The notes below the pieces were generated by a model. It was not told the origin of the DNA. It saw only the letters and a list, made by a program, of their open reading frames with translations, and ran no database searches. A DNA stretch of 64,000 nt from Puccinia triticina (lineage: Eukaryota; Basidiomycota; Pucciniomycetes; Pucciniales; Pucciniaceae). This document shows, in pieces, positions 32,524 to 43,622 of this stretch (within the stretch, counting starts at the first letter, position 1; each line of letters begins with the position of its first letter). The DNA lies in NCBI RefSeq assembly GCF_026914185.1, contig NC_070570.1, forward strand, positions 3,348,001 to 3,412,000, read 5' to 3'. The position numbers were made by a program, and so were the translations under genes.

Positions 32524-32897
32524 TGTTGGAATTTCCTCCGCGCCTCACACTTGCGCTACTCGCGCTACGCTCCCAACACTTGATGCCGATTCCCCGTCCT
32601 CTTCCCTGGATCCACTCCTTCCTTCTCTGCCTCACCTTCTCCTCCGCCTCCAACCAACTCCTAGTCCTGAAACGCCTTGCTCCTGAAACTTCATCAACAA
32701 CCACAAGCCGGCTGGCTCTCTCAAAATGCTGAATTCAAACTCAACCCTCAACCCTTTGGCTATGAAACCTTGCATCATCTTGACTCACTTTCTCCTCAGC
32801 AGCCTTCCACATCAGATTCAAAAGCAATCTCTCTCCCCTTGCCCAAGCTCCTTGGCCTTTGCTCTCCACCGTCCAAAATTCAATTCCTCAAGATATC
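32524..32897 (+). repeat. 3' LTR of the Copia element, truncated
   Basis: About 370 bp matching the start of the left LTR, with several small indels; homology stops at CAAGATATCTCTG. Confidence 0.7.
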
Positions 32898-33700
32898 TCT
32901 GTGAAAACTGTCAACACATTCAAACAACAAATGATTGCTGGTGATTGAAAAAAGCACAAAATGTCACACTTATTGTCCATGAACCCCACCAGCTCCTAGC
33001 CATTGCCCCAGCCACAACATCACCTCAGGTCCCATTACATGTTTGATTCCTTTTGACTTACATTCTAAACAAAGAGCTGTCAATTTTTGACCTCATGTAT
33101 ATGGAATGGTCTAGATCATGAAACATGATTCACATGCACACCTAGAGCTTCCCCCCAAATATTTCAACTTGTCCAATTTCCTGAACAAAGAGATACATAT
33201 GGTTATCTCAATTGGAACCAACCGGTCACCCCATGATTGTTCCCCTCCAGCAAAAAAACCGGATCTCATTGCCAAGCACAGTTTGCAGTCCTCCAATGAT
33301 TTGAAAAAAATCCACCTGCTGATCAGCAACTCAATACACTCACCCACCCCTCAGGGGGACATCATTTCAATTACCCCCAACCCATCCCATTGGACAATAA
33401 GAATATAATATTATATTGCCAACCAGATTTCCACAATTGCCACTTGCCTCATGTAATTTATGCATGATGCACAACCTTCTGTCATTGAATTAACAATAAA
33501 AATTTACCAAGACCTGTCCTCCCATGAATGCCCAGAAGAGTTGACAGATCTAATCACCAACCAAGCAAAGGCATGAGGCTAAGAGCCCAATATCCAATGG
33601 CACCCACCAGATAGATAATAGGACCATAATGCCACCCAAACCCTCTTGATTTACCCTTTTCCTAATGCTTGTACCCCACCTTCCCCCCCTCTAGGATCTT
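32898..33700. other. Unassigned sequence
   Basis: No supported gene. CATGAACCCCACCAGCTCCT near 32978 is a partial copy of the repeat at 33705-33975. Confidence 0.35.
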
Positions 33701-33704
33701 GAAT

Positions 33705-33975
33705 CTAGTGGAATCAACAAAACCACCCAAACAATTCAAATAAACACAATCAGCTCAACACCAATAATCAAGCCTTTTGGCACTTTCCAAGGCCTAGGTC
33801 AGAGCATTTCCGTAGAATAAGAGATTGGCAATCATGGACTGTTAAGATATTTGAACACAATTTATATTGGGTTAAAGAAATTAGAAAAAATTACCCAAAA
33901 TCCCAGACTGCATCTATTCTATATGAATCCCACCAGCCCCCAGCCATTAGAGTTATGCAAGACCAACAGCTGGCA
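33705..33975 (+). repeat. Dispersed repeat, first full copy
   Basis: Shares CACTTTCCAAGGCCTAGG, CAGAGCATTT, GGACTGTTAAGA and ATGAATCCCACC with 35535-35790 in the same order over about 270 bp. Confidence 0.7.
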
Positions 33976-35530
33976 GCTTCTCCAGGGTTCCTTGTGGTGC
34001 TGAAAACATAAGACTTGCCACCACACAATGCCCCAGAGTATCATTTGCTATGCATTTTTATAGCTAATCTTACCAGCTTTAGGACCCCAATCATCCTGCA
34101 CAGAAAATTGGATGGTATACTTTACCATTTGGCCACACATCATAGGGTTTCAAAGTTCTGGGTCCATACCGTTGGTTTTGTGCAAGAGATCCTCCATGAC
34201 TTCCAGAGATTGATGCCAGCCCACTTTTGCAAAGCAAACAGCCAATCAACCCAAGAAGTAAGTGATCAAATGACAAAAGAATTGTCACAATCCAAGAAGA
34301 CCTTGTCATGGAACAGGATGCCAGAGATCCAGACTCTCAGATTGCACTACTCATCTGAAATTCTACTTATCCCCCTCTCCTATCATTGCTCCAGTCTTCA
34401 GCTCATCCCTCTCAACAAGCACTTGTTAATTACTATGATTGGATGCTTTCCCAGCAAATGACACCAGCAAAGATGAAGGGTTTAACACACAAACTCTGGA
34501 GAAAGATAAATAAAAGAATTGTTCTGAAACACTGCAATTTTTGTTGCATTCCCACCTGTTTGAGAAAAAACCTATCCACAGGTTCAAGAAAACCAACATC
34601 TGAACTTATTCCCAAGACATGTTCATTTGTTGGGAATAAATTAAACATTTACATTAGATACTTCATGTAATTATACTTAACTAAAAATGAGTCATGTTTC
34701 AATTTCCTTTCTCTTGCACGTTCATATTACCAACCCTTGAAATATTTCTTCTTGTGTTTGACCATTATTCATGCATGCCTCTCTCCCTTTCTTTTTCTTT
34801 TGTAATTTGTAATACGGGGTATCAAATATGACCAAATCCACCATTATGTAATTGACTGTTTTGAAAAACCCCATCATTTTTAAAACATGCTGGTCCTTCT
34901 TCTATCCCATTTGGGGATCCACTGGTGAACAATTTAATTTTTGGCTAATTGACTGGTTTCTAATTGTGGATTTCTCATATTTGATACCCCCTAATATCTT
35001 TTCTTCTCAATGATTTTTGTGGTACTGCTTGCATCCCCCATCCACCCGCCTTGCAGCCACCAGTGGGTTCTGGGTACATGTAAGGATGCATGTTTTTTTG
35101 ATGAAAACAGGTGTGGAAGGAGTGGAACCCAGGGCCAAAGTCAAATTCTCTAGCTGTTCCAGTCAATCATTCCATTACGGCGAGCATTGTAATAGCCTGG
35201 GAGCTAGCCACAACCAACAATGGGGAATTTAAAATTTAATCATGGACTGTTGTTTTTTCCCTGTTTGAAAGTTCACATTTAAAATAGCAAAGAGTCAATC
35301 CATTATACTACTTACTCAATTTGGGAGAAAAATTGGATATCCCATGATTCCAGTTGGGTTAGAAAACTTCAAAGCGGGATACATGGAGATAGAGGAAGTA
35401 GAATACAACAAACAAGTTTAGTTTCAAAAGAAAACCACATGGGAACCCTAAGAAATTCCCAATCAGAGTATACTGCTTGTACCTCAACTTTGCATATCCC
35501 CTTTCAATCTCTCCCTTCCTCTCTCCATTC
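33976..35530. other. Unassigned sequence with open frames but no recognised gene
   Basis: The longest frame (34015-34461, plus, 148 codons) has no recognisable motif and a composition like the surrounding DNA. I cannot support it as a gene. Confidence 0.3.
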
Positions 35531-35534
35531 TTTT

Positions 35535-35790
35535 ATTCTCCAATCCAGTGAAATCCACAACACCACCCAAGATATTCATATAAACCCAATCAGCCCATCA
35601 CCAAGAATCAAGCTTTTTGGCACTTTCCAAGGCCTAGGCCAGAGCATTTATGTAGAATGAGAGATTGCCTAACATTGGACTGTTAAGAGACTTCAAAAAG
35701 TTCTTATTGAGGGTTAATGAAAAAAAAAAAAATCCCTCACACAGCTCCTATGAATCCCACCTGCTTCCTGCCACTGGAGTTATGCCAGGC
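35535..35790 (+). repeat. Dispersed repeat, second copy
   Basis: See 33705-33975; contains a 13-A run near 35720. Confidence 0.7.
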
Positions 35791-36840
35791 CATTCCTCCC
35801 AGCTCCCTGGCACATTGCCCAAGTTGCGCGCATTATGGTAGAACTAAATTGACTCAGAGTCCAATGTCTGCAATATGCTGTTCATAACCTGGCAATCCCC
35901 CTCCATGGGTGCTAAGACGCCTTGAGCAACGTTGAGATGCCGGTGCTATAAAGGAGACCTCCCCATCACATTTTACATGAAGCCTGGCTGTTATCACTCC
36001 CTACCCATGAGCCGCAAGCATTAAGCAGAAAGATACAAGGCTTTCCACTTGAAGCTTACCTCCAAAAATTGAAAACTTATCAGTTATGGAGGATGATGTG
36101 AATAGGTCTGTAATCTGCTTTCTAATACAGCTTGCAATTCATCCTATATCCATGAGGCATTTTTTTTCATTGCACTTGGCTTCAAAACTTGGTTGACCAA
36201 TTACTCATACTCAAACATGCCTTAATGATTTTGAACCGGTGTGAACAATTGGGCCTTAATCAGCCACTATTGTACCCAGTGGATAATCTGGAAGCTACTT
36301 CATTCCTAATGAAATTCAACAGCTTTATCAAAAATATAGTCACAATCAGCAATGTGCTTCTGTTCAACTTCCCCAACCTCATCATTCTCAGCTTTATTGC
36401 AGATGTTGGTCATTATTTTGGCAATTTGCAGTCATATGCCATGCGCTTGCCCTTTGATTTTTTCATATATGCGGGTCACCTCCCTGGGACCCATTGGCAT
36501 GTGTTTCTGTTTCCACATGAATGCGGCTGACACTTTGTTTTCACATTTGCAGTTGGAGAGGCAAAAGCCTTTTGCGGCCATTCAAGAGAAACAGTGCTAG
36601 GTCTTCATGAGTTGTTATTCTACAACAACCAACAAAGAACAAGTGGGACAATTCTGAGCTTTATGGTTGACCTGGCGCAGCTTCTTGCACCTGTTGGCTC
36701 AAGCTTTCCATTGGATTTTTATAGTACAGCTCAATCAATGTCATGGGGCGCGCCCACCGCTAAAAGCAAGCAGATACAAGTCTGCATCCTCTACATGCCA
36801 CCAAAAATACAAGGGAGTAGCAAAGTGAATCTCCAAGTTT
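35791..36840. other. Unassigned sequence
   Basis: Open frames at 36189-36530 and 36594-36908 (plus strand) have no recognised domain. Possibly decayed coding DNA. Confidence 0.3.
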
Positions 36841-36844
36841 GCAA

Positions 36845-37320
36845 GGATCAAAAGTTTGGCTTGCAGCACGCACATTTGAATATTCCAAAAATTCTAGGCA
36901 GATGTTGAGCCGCTCAATCATGGGCAAGAACATTTGGCTGTTCACAATCTCCGCTTCGCCTGATCTGCTGAGCACGCACTGGGACTTGTTGGGCCGACGG
37001 AAGTAAGCCAGCCAATCCCTGTGGCCGGTGGCATATCCAAGTCCCTTTTGATCGTCCAGCATGCCCTGACAGGACCGCTCGAGGCTCTTTGAGTTCTCCT
37101 TGACAATTTTCTAGTTGGCCTCAATCTCATTCAGGTAGGCCAGGGTCTTTGATGGCTTGATTGCAGGTTGCATGCATAAGAATAGGTGGATGGGACCAAG
37201 AGAGGGTAGAGGTAGGCTGATTCAGAGTCGGCTTTGATCTGTGAGGAGATGGTTGAAAACCAGTCACTGAAGCAATTGGTGGATGAGATTGGCAGATGGG
37301 GAATTTGTTCTGGACAGAAG
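36845..37320 (-). pseudogene. COG3-like (Golgi tethering complex subunit 3) fragment
   Basis: COG3/Sec34 is a subunit of the conserved oligomeric Golgi complex, which tethers retrograde vesicles. The minus strand gives, in family order, FSDWFSTISSQIKADSESAY, LAYLNEIEAN, KIVKENSKSLERSCQGML, and then the linker and FLPMIERLNICLEFLE, matching the N-terminal helical region of the family. A TAG replaces the residue after EIEAN, the frame differs between the first two blocks, and the LAYF-like segment sits in altered context, so the copy is dead. No further exons are visible. Assignment rests on recall of the family pattern, not an alignment. Confidence 0.5.
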
Positions 37321-37765
37321 AATTTGCAACGCTTGAAGCTTTGTTAAGCCTGGTTAAGCCCAATACGTTACAAGTACACAGCAGGGACAATACGCATCCA
37401 TAAACTCGGCTTGGCCCTTGCCCATAAGCAACAGACTTCTTGATTGCAATGAGGGATCAATCCATAAAAGTCCAAAAAAAAAAGCAAGAAGGAAATTGTG
37501 ACTTACCACCAAGAAAAGCAGAGGCGCTGAGTGAATAGACAAGCTGACTGCCAATACAGGTCATGAAAGACATGCAGAGTGTTTCTGAGCAGGGTTGACA
37601 AGCAGAGAAGAGGATTGATTTCCAAGCTCTGCAGCAGTGCTACGTAGCAAGGCAAACAGCTTTAAGGGAGCAGGCCAACAGGAGAGCCAACCAAGAAAGA
37701 ATATTATATGATCACACAGCCTGATAAGCAGGTCTACCACGTAATGGATCAGGGGTTGCCAGACC
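37321..37765. other. Unassigned sequence
   Basis: No supported gene or repeat. Confidence 0.3.
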
Positions 37766-38038
37766 AGTAGCACTCACACCCAACCAAGTAACACGGCTTT
37801 TCCCTCCCCACCCAAGCCTGATCATTCCTTTGCCTGAAATCAGTGTTGTTCAAGGGCTCTGTGACGCAACATCTTGTGTAGGGGAACGAAAGGAACGGTA
37901 AACCTGCTGTGACCTGCGGTTTTGGGGAGCAGAGATGTGTGTTGTTAGTCACTCGGGATCAAGTTGGTGAGCAGTGCATGGAGGGTAAGGGGTGGCTTGC
38001 AGGGCCGTATGCCTAGCAGTATTTCTTTGCATGGCCGT
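37766..38038 (+). repeat. Dispersed repeat family containing TATGCCTAGC, copy 1 (left part)
   Basis: GTAGCACTCACACCCAACCAAG, then GACCTGCGGT, GTTAGTCA and GGGCCGTATGCCTAGCAG parallel 53408-53700 and, in part, 59230-59335. It is interrupted at 38038 by an LTR and resumes at 38940. Confidence 0.65.
38035..38038. other. 4-bp TSD (CCGT) of the LTR at 38039
   Basis: CCGT here and at 38940-38943. Removing the insert recreates CATGGCCGTATGCCTAGC, the sequence present uninterrupted in sister copies of the repeat. Confidence 0.75.
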
Positions 38039-38128
38039 TGTAAGACTCAAAAGTGGTTGTGAAACCCTTTTGCTGAATGGAGAAGGGGATGAAGGAGGTG
38101 CAAGCTCTGCCCTTCTATACTACCAGCT

Positions 38129-38159
<31 letters not shown>

Positions 38160-38939
38160 TTAATAAGTGATAGGAGTGGTTAGCTCAAGATAAGTTTCTC
38201 GTGACACAGTATAAAAAAGGTTGTTATTCAGTATGTAAGAGTTGTTATATGTAAGTAAGAGGGTTGAGTGGGTACGTAAGTGTTTTTGGGTGATGGGTGA
38301 GTATAAAACTTGATGAGTAATAAACTGAGGAACTACAAATGGGGAGGAGAGAGCTCCTTATATAGACAAATGTGAGGGATTTTGGCTCCAGGGAAGCCCC
38401 CGAGTGAGGTATTTTAGCTGGCCTGGGCTGTACAACATGAGGGAGTTAAGAGGGAGTGGCTGTGTACAATTTATGCAAGGGGTGCATACATGAGGAGGGG
38501 CTGTGCCAAATGATGTCATAGTTCATGCAAGGGGCGCATAAGCTGTGCAGGGAATGATCATGTGATGTAATAAGACCAAACAAAGTGGAGTTAGAAGGAA
38601 CTAGAATGTGGGGACCATTCAGTTGAAGGGGCACAGCCTGCAGGGGCAGTGCTGCATGATGTCATGTAGATAACAAACAAACCCAAACCAATATATGTAG
38701 TGGGGATAGAATGGTGCGGGGAATGTGACTTGAGGCGCCTGACAGGTGGTTGACTGAGTGCTACAGGTTGTCCAAGGGGTCTAACTTCCAGTGTAGTGGG
38801 GCCCCAGCGATGCTTCCAGTGGGGACTAGGGGTTACTTTAGCTGTGGAGTCCATTTATGGTGTCCAATGGATGGTATCTTGAGGCCTTCTGTATGTACAT
38901 GAGAAAAACTTTTGATTTTTCACATTTTTGCGTACCACA
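38039..38939 (+). mobile_element. LTR-type insertion with a 4-bp TSD, second member
   Basis: Begins TGTAAGACTC and ends GTACCACA. It contains GGATTTTGGCTCCAGGG and a CCTTATATAGAC TATA-like motif near 38355, and resembles 17115-18232. No ORF of note. Probably a solo LTR of an element whose internal region is not in this window. Confidence 0.7.
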
Positions 38940-39420
38940 CCGTATGCCTAGCGGGCTGGAGATGTGTTTTTTGGGGACAGGGGGGGTTCTTGAATCATCT
39001 TAGTGGGGTTGGGCAACCACCAAGTGTGGCGGTTGAGTCAAGTTGAGTTCAAGGTGGGGGAAGAGGGAGTGGCTTGCGGGGTGGGGGCAGAAACGTTGGC
39101 AAGCAAGCGCACCACCAAAACCCCAAATAAGAGAGGTCTAGGAGATAGCTGTTCCACCCTTGGGAACCCAACGGTTCCCGGAAGTTGCTGAACTTGCTGG
39201 TCCTCCTGACACATCCCTTGCGGCATCCAATATTGTCCATAACGCCAAGACAGTTCTTGACCATCCCCAATCCCACAATCATTGCCACAACCATCACAAA
39301 GCTTGTGGAACTCTGCCGGTGTTTTGAGAGGACCCCAAGTCAAATATTCCAATCCGTAGGGGGCAGTAAGAGACACGTGAGACATGTTATGAATATTGGG
39401 AATTGCAGAGAGTGCCACAA
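38940..39420. repeat. Dispersed repeat family containing TATGCCTAGC, copy 1 (right part)
   Basis: Continues with GGGGACAGG...GTTGGG and then GATAGCTGTTCCACCCTTGG and the palindrome GGGAACCC...GGTTCCCGG, as in 53740-54070 and 59400-59630. On the minus strand a frame (39418-39038) has CDGCGNDCGIGDGQELSW and YGQYWMP, paralleled by CGEDRGVGNDQDLS and YGQDWMP near 54150, so the family may contain an old gene piece of unknown function. Confidence 0.55.
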
Positions 39421-39935
39421 CTAACTCCTTGGAGCTAGTTACTTGTTCTGCTCAGCCCCACAGGCAAGCACATCCGCTTCCCTTGCGTATTTCAAACCCC
39501 ACTATTAACACAAGCACACAAAGATCAAGAAAATAACGTCAACAGCCTAGTAAACCGGACAATCATCCGGAGCATCACATGGAGGGGTCAATGACAGAGG
39601 TGTCATTCCAACCCACACCTTTGACCACCCCACAGTTAAACAAGTACGATCAGACAACTACAACATGCCTCATCACAATCACAGAACATAGGCTCACGGG
39701 AGTTGCGGCCCAAAATCAGGTCAAGAAGGTCATTGCCATCAACCAAAGACAATGGGGGCCTTGCTTCAGTAAAACTGGGACTCACTGCCCACGGCTTGCT
39801 GCCAACTACTGGTTGATTGTTGCCATCCACGCTTTGGTTGCTGCCATTCATGGGTTTGTTGATTAAAGCCCCCCCCAGCCAAACCTATGTTCATAGTACG
39901 GTTTGAGGTAGGCCCACCACCAGTATTCTTGTCTT
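39421..39935. other. Unassigned sequence
   Basis: No recognised gene. May be downstream sequence of the chromodomain ORF. Confidence 0.3.
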
Positions 39936-39939
39936 GTGG

Positions 39940-40206
39940 TCATTTGGAGGGCCTCTTGTCCGCTGGTAGCAACACACCCGCCCCTTCAGATTGCCCTGCA
40001 TTGCTGCCCTTGCGCATTTTCTCATCCCTGACAAGGGCCACATTTGCATTTGCCCTTGGTTGCCAGGATGGGGCCCACGGCTTGTTAGTTTGTTTTTCTA
40101 CGCCCTCCCAGTCAATCAAATAACGTTTGTCATCCTCCTCAAGGATGTGCCTTGCCAGCCACCATTTCTTGGTCCCCTTTTCCATCATCTCCTCTTCATA
40201 CACCAA
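39940..40206 (-). CDS. Chromodomain-like small protein (possibly partial)
   Basis: The 88-residue frame has KKWWLARHILEEDDKRYLID, then WEGV...KPWAPSWQP and NVALVRD. This follows the chromodomain pattern of a beta-strand core (W.ARHIL...YLIDWEG) followed by W.PSW.P and a C-terminal helix. Chromodomains bind methylated histone tails or occur in retroelement integrases. It starts MVYEEEMMEKG and ends with a basic/GA-rich segment before a TGA. It may be a first exon. A second, broken member lies at 56819-57413. Standing alone, it is not obviously part of a retrotransposon. Confidence 0.5.
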   Translation of the reverse strand: MVYEEEMMEKGTKKWWLARHILEEDDKRYLIDWEGVEKQTNKPWAPSWQPRANANVALVRDEKMRKGSNAGQSEGAGVLLPADKRPSK

Positions 40207-40860
40207 TCAGTTGAGCTCCCTTGTTGTTTGAGAATACCATAGAAACATATAATAAGAACTTACGGAATGCCGTGCCGATTCTGTCTGCCAACGGAAAAAA
40301 TTGTGTATGTGGGCGGATGCTGCTGGTTCCTGAGTCGACAGGGGGAATGAAACAACCCTTACATATACATGTACATCCTTGAGCCCCCCCCACCCCCTCC
40401 AAAACCCTCCAACACAAGTCAGCGGCTGATATCAGCCGGCATCCCCTGCCTGACATCCTCAGCGAGTGTCAGCAGCAACCCCCCAAGACATTCATAGTTC
40501 CACACTTACAACGCCCCACCACGCCGGACAAGCTGCAGGCTCCCCCCACACGTCTGCCAGTAGGAACAGTGCAATTTCCAGATCATACGGTGTTCTGCCA
40601 AGTGATCTAGTGACATCTGCTTGCCACACAACACCCAAATAACACATCTTTGGGCTCCCAGATACCCTCAACCTGAAACATTCAGTTGAACCGTTGCCCC
40701 AGCCCCGGGAACCCTGGGTTCCCGGGCTTTACTTGTCTTCCACGCACACCAAAAAACCAAATGTCTTCTCCGCACACCGACAACACACCAAACAATTATC
40801 AAAATGCCAAATTGACTGCTGATTAATAATAAAAAAAAGCATCAAAACCTCTGGAGAACT
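40207..40860. other. Unassigned sequence with a perfect palindrome
   Basis: No supported gene. CCCGGGAACCCTGGGTTCCCGGG, near 40709-40731, is a near-perfect palindrome sharing its GGGAACCC/GGGTTCCC core with the dispersed repeats at 39160, 54050 and 59600. Confidence 0.45.
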
Positions 40861-41753
40861 CTACCAATTAAATAAGGAACCCTGCACCCTCCTATGGGAA
40901 GCATCTCCACAGCTTCCTTCACACATGTTGAAGCATTGTTGCAGAACACAAATATTGTATTCCTTCTCTTCTTCACCTTGGAAATCTGTTCCCAAGTAGC
41001 TTGCATCAGAAAAAATTGAAATCAAAACATCAACCCAAATTTCTTCTTGTTCATTCACATAAATGACATCTTTTTGACTTGATGTTACATAACCTAAGCT
41101 TTTAAATAAGAAACCTACGAAACAACTTGATTCCATTAAAAGAAATGGCTGCAACCAAATGAATAAATGCCATGATTGAGTCGACTGCTCCATCTTCAAT
41201 GGCCCTTGATAAAAACGTCTTATGTAATGATTCTTGATGAATTTCTTCCAGGGCTTCATCTGGGCCTGTCTTGTCAATGCTTGCATGGTATGGCAAGTTT
41301 CATTGTCTAAAGTATATATCTGATTTAGCTGGTACATAATTTCTCCAAGATGGTCCCCCTTGACCTCCATTGCTACTCCAAGGAAATATTTTTGCCTGGA
41401 ATTTTGAATTTGAATTCCATGGGATCAAATTGGAGTCACCTTAAGTTTCAGATAAATTGCTGTTCAGATGAAAAGATACTTTCCTCCTCTCTGTGGTAAA
41501 ACATTGAGAAATAGACAACTGCTAAAGTGATCAGCAATTGGTTTTCAGAGACTCCTCCTACAAAGAGATTCTCTTCCTTGTTGTAGAAGCAAGAAAGACT
41601 CATCCAAGACTTCTGGAATCAGCAAGGAATTGAAATATTGTTTCAAACTCATTTCTCAAGAGTGAAACATTCTAAGTCCACATCTTTTTTTTCTGTAATG
41701 CGTTTCTAGATCCAAGACACTAAGAATGCGATCATGTAATTTAATGAGACACT
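40861..41753 (-). pseudogene. Unidentified host-like gene, 3' part, cut by the Harbinger element
   Basis: Minus-strand reading recovers coherent protein segments in shifting frames: VGGVSENQLLITLAVVYFSMFYHREEE near 41520, then GEIMYQLNQIYTLDNETC, ALEEIHQESLHKTFLSRAIEDGAVDSIMAF, and DVLISIFSDASYLGTDFQ before a TAA at 40861. At least one frameshift lies near 41280 and another near 41100. No family recognised; the helical, Leu-rich character is all I can say. The 5' part lies beyond the Harbinger insertion at 45337-45650. Confidence 0.4.
41719..41745. repeat. 27-bp direct repeat flanking the Harbinger insertion (left copy)
   Basis: ACTAAGAATGCGATCATGTA and TTTAAT; a diverged copy (ACTAAGAATCCAATCATTTA) is at 45337-45363. 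Probably a pre-existing tandem repeat of the host gene with the element inserted at its edge. Confidence 0.55.
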
Positions 41754-41952
41754 GGAGGACTTCCCGTTGGTTTAGAAAGCCGGCTATTTTGTATTTTGTA
41801 TTTCTATTTTCCATTTTTTCAGCAAATAGAAAATGAAAATAGAAATTTCCGCATTTTTTCTAAAATGGTCCCTCAGCTGAGGTGAACTGCTAAATTTTAA
41901 AAAACTTCCTCCCCTCTAGCGTACATCACCACACATCCCCGCCAGCAACCAC

Positions 41953-43323
41953 ATGGATACCACCGACGCCAATGCAGAAGCTGCACAACACCGCCGCCAC
42001 CGGGACCAGCTCAGGAGGAGAACATATCAAACCAATCTAGAACTGCATGCAGCCAAAACACAACGTGCACAAGAGGACGACTTGGTCATGGTCATGTACA
42101 GCATGGGTCTTCAAGGCGCTCCAGGGAAATTCCAACAACTCCGGACTTACCTCACTCAATCTGATCTACCCAGCTCCACCAACTCTGCTTGGACGGCAAT
42201 GATGAAAGCACGGACCGACTAGGCTTACGTGACAACAATGGGGGTGGATGTAGCTACTTTTGAACATATTTTATCTAGGTTCGAGTTGTTATGGAACACC
42301 GCCACCCTACCGCACAGCAATTTCAACCCCAATGGAGAGCCGCAGGTTGGGCGTTGTTCACTTGATGCGGCTGTTGTCTTGGTTTGGTATTACACTGGTT
42401 ATGCTCAACAATGGCAGCATACACCCTTCAGCAAATATTCGGAATCACTCCTGCTGTGTGGTCCCGCTATCTGGATTGGGGACTTGATTGTCTTCTTCCA
42501 GTCCTCAAGAACCATCCTCAAGCTCACATCATCTGGCCCTCCACGGAAGAGCAAATTCAACCATACGCAAGGACAATCAAAAAGAAATTCCCGCTTCTGG
42601 AAAATTGCTTTGGGTTCTTGGATGGTCTGAACTTGCCCATTTGTGTGGCTGAAGATGATGAGTAAGTGTCTTTGTTTTTAAACATTCCATCAATACTAAC
42701 ATGCTGTTCTCAAAAGTCTGCAAAATGCCTACTACAATGGGTGGACTTGTTCTCATTACTGCAGCTGTGTTATTGCATTTGCTCCCAATGGTACCATCAT
42801 GTATGCTGTATCAAACGCATCAGGTTCATGGCATGATTCTGCAATAGCAGTTCCTCTCTACGACCAACTCCTCAATCACACCCCCAAAGGATACAGAATC
42901 ATTAGTGATACAGCCTTTCCACGGAAGAGTGAACGGCTTCAGTGGCGAATCTTGGCACTGGTCAAATGTGGGGATCGACTACATGAAACCCCTAGATCGT
43001 TCTTGCGCATCAAGTTACTCAACAAGGAGGTAGTCTTGGCACGACGGGCAGCGGAGTGGGGTATGTGGTCCTTGCAAGGCTCATTTTCACGGTTAAAGCT
43101 TACAATGCCTGCTGCAGATCATGCTCAAAGAATGTGGATTCTGCAAGCAGTATGCTACTTACACCAGATCCAATGCCGCATGGTTCACATCAACCAAACG
43201 GCAACTGTCTACGACACAGTGTGGGACAAACACCAAGTTCTCTCCCAAAGATTCCATAATCTTCTGTTTAGAGACATCAAAAAACAATGCCACATCAGCC
43301 GTTACTACCAAGGGTGGCTCTAG
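41953..43323 (+). pseudogene. Harbinger transposase (DDE_Tnp_4 type)
   Basis: Starts MDTTDANAEAAQHRRHRDQL. The catalytic core shows FGFLDGLNLPI (first Asp, near 42620), YRIISDTAFP (second Asp, near 42900) and RRAAEWGMWSLQG (Glu, near 43055), the DDE triad of this family. An intron with GTAAGT and CAAAAG borders lies at 42662-42716. Defects: an in-frame TAG at 42220-42222 and a frame change near 42370-42385 before LCSTMAAYTLQQIFG. The catalytic residues themselves are retained, so decay is recent. It ends at 43323, convergent with the Myb-like gene. Confidence 0.8.
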
Positions 43324-43622
43324 TGGATTCTAGCTTGTCTGGGTTGCTCTGTCTCTATTTGGTTGCTCAATGAAAAAATCATATTTTTTTTATTTCTGAT
43401 GTTGAATGTTATCTTTTGAGTCTTGGTCTTGCTTCAAATGAGCAGTACAATCAGTGATTGAGATTAAAAAAAAAACAAGCAATCTTTGTGTTGATGATGT
43501 TGGGCCGTCTTGCTTCAAATAAGCATTATATTATAGCTGATTGAGATAGAAAAAAAAACAAGCAAGACAGGTGGTTTAGATGATTTTGGGCCAAGAGGAC
43601 AAGGGAGAAAGCACAAGTAGAT

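Larger units (their letters stand above)
29561..32897 (+). mobile_element. Ty1/Copia retrotransposon, internally deleted
   Basis: Direct repeats starting TGTTG(A/G)AATTTCC at 29561 and 32524 share about 370 bp and mark the two LTRs. Between them lie a gag-like frame, a Copia-type RT piece and an RNase H, followed by a polypurine tract. The protease, integrase and first part of RT are missing: gag sequence at about 31260 passes directly into the middle of RT. The right LTR is cut short at about 32897. It is therefore a deletion derivative and non-autonomous. Confidence 0.75.

Noticed and set aside
34015..34461. 148-codon ORF as a candidate gene
   Set aside because: No domain, no codon or splice evidence, and surrounding DNA has the same composition; left as unassigned.
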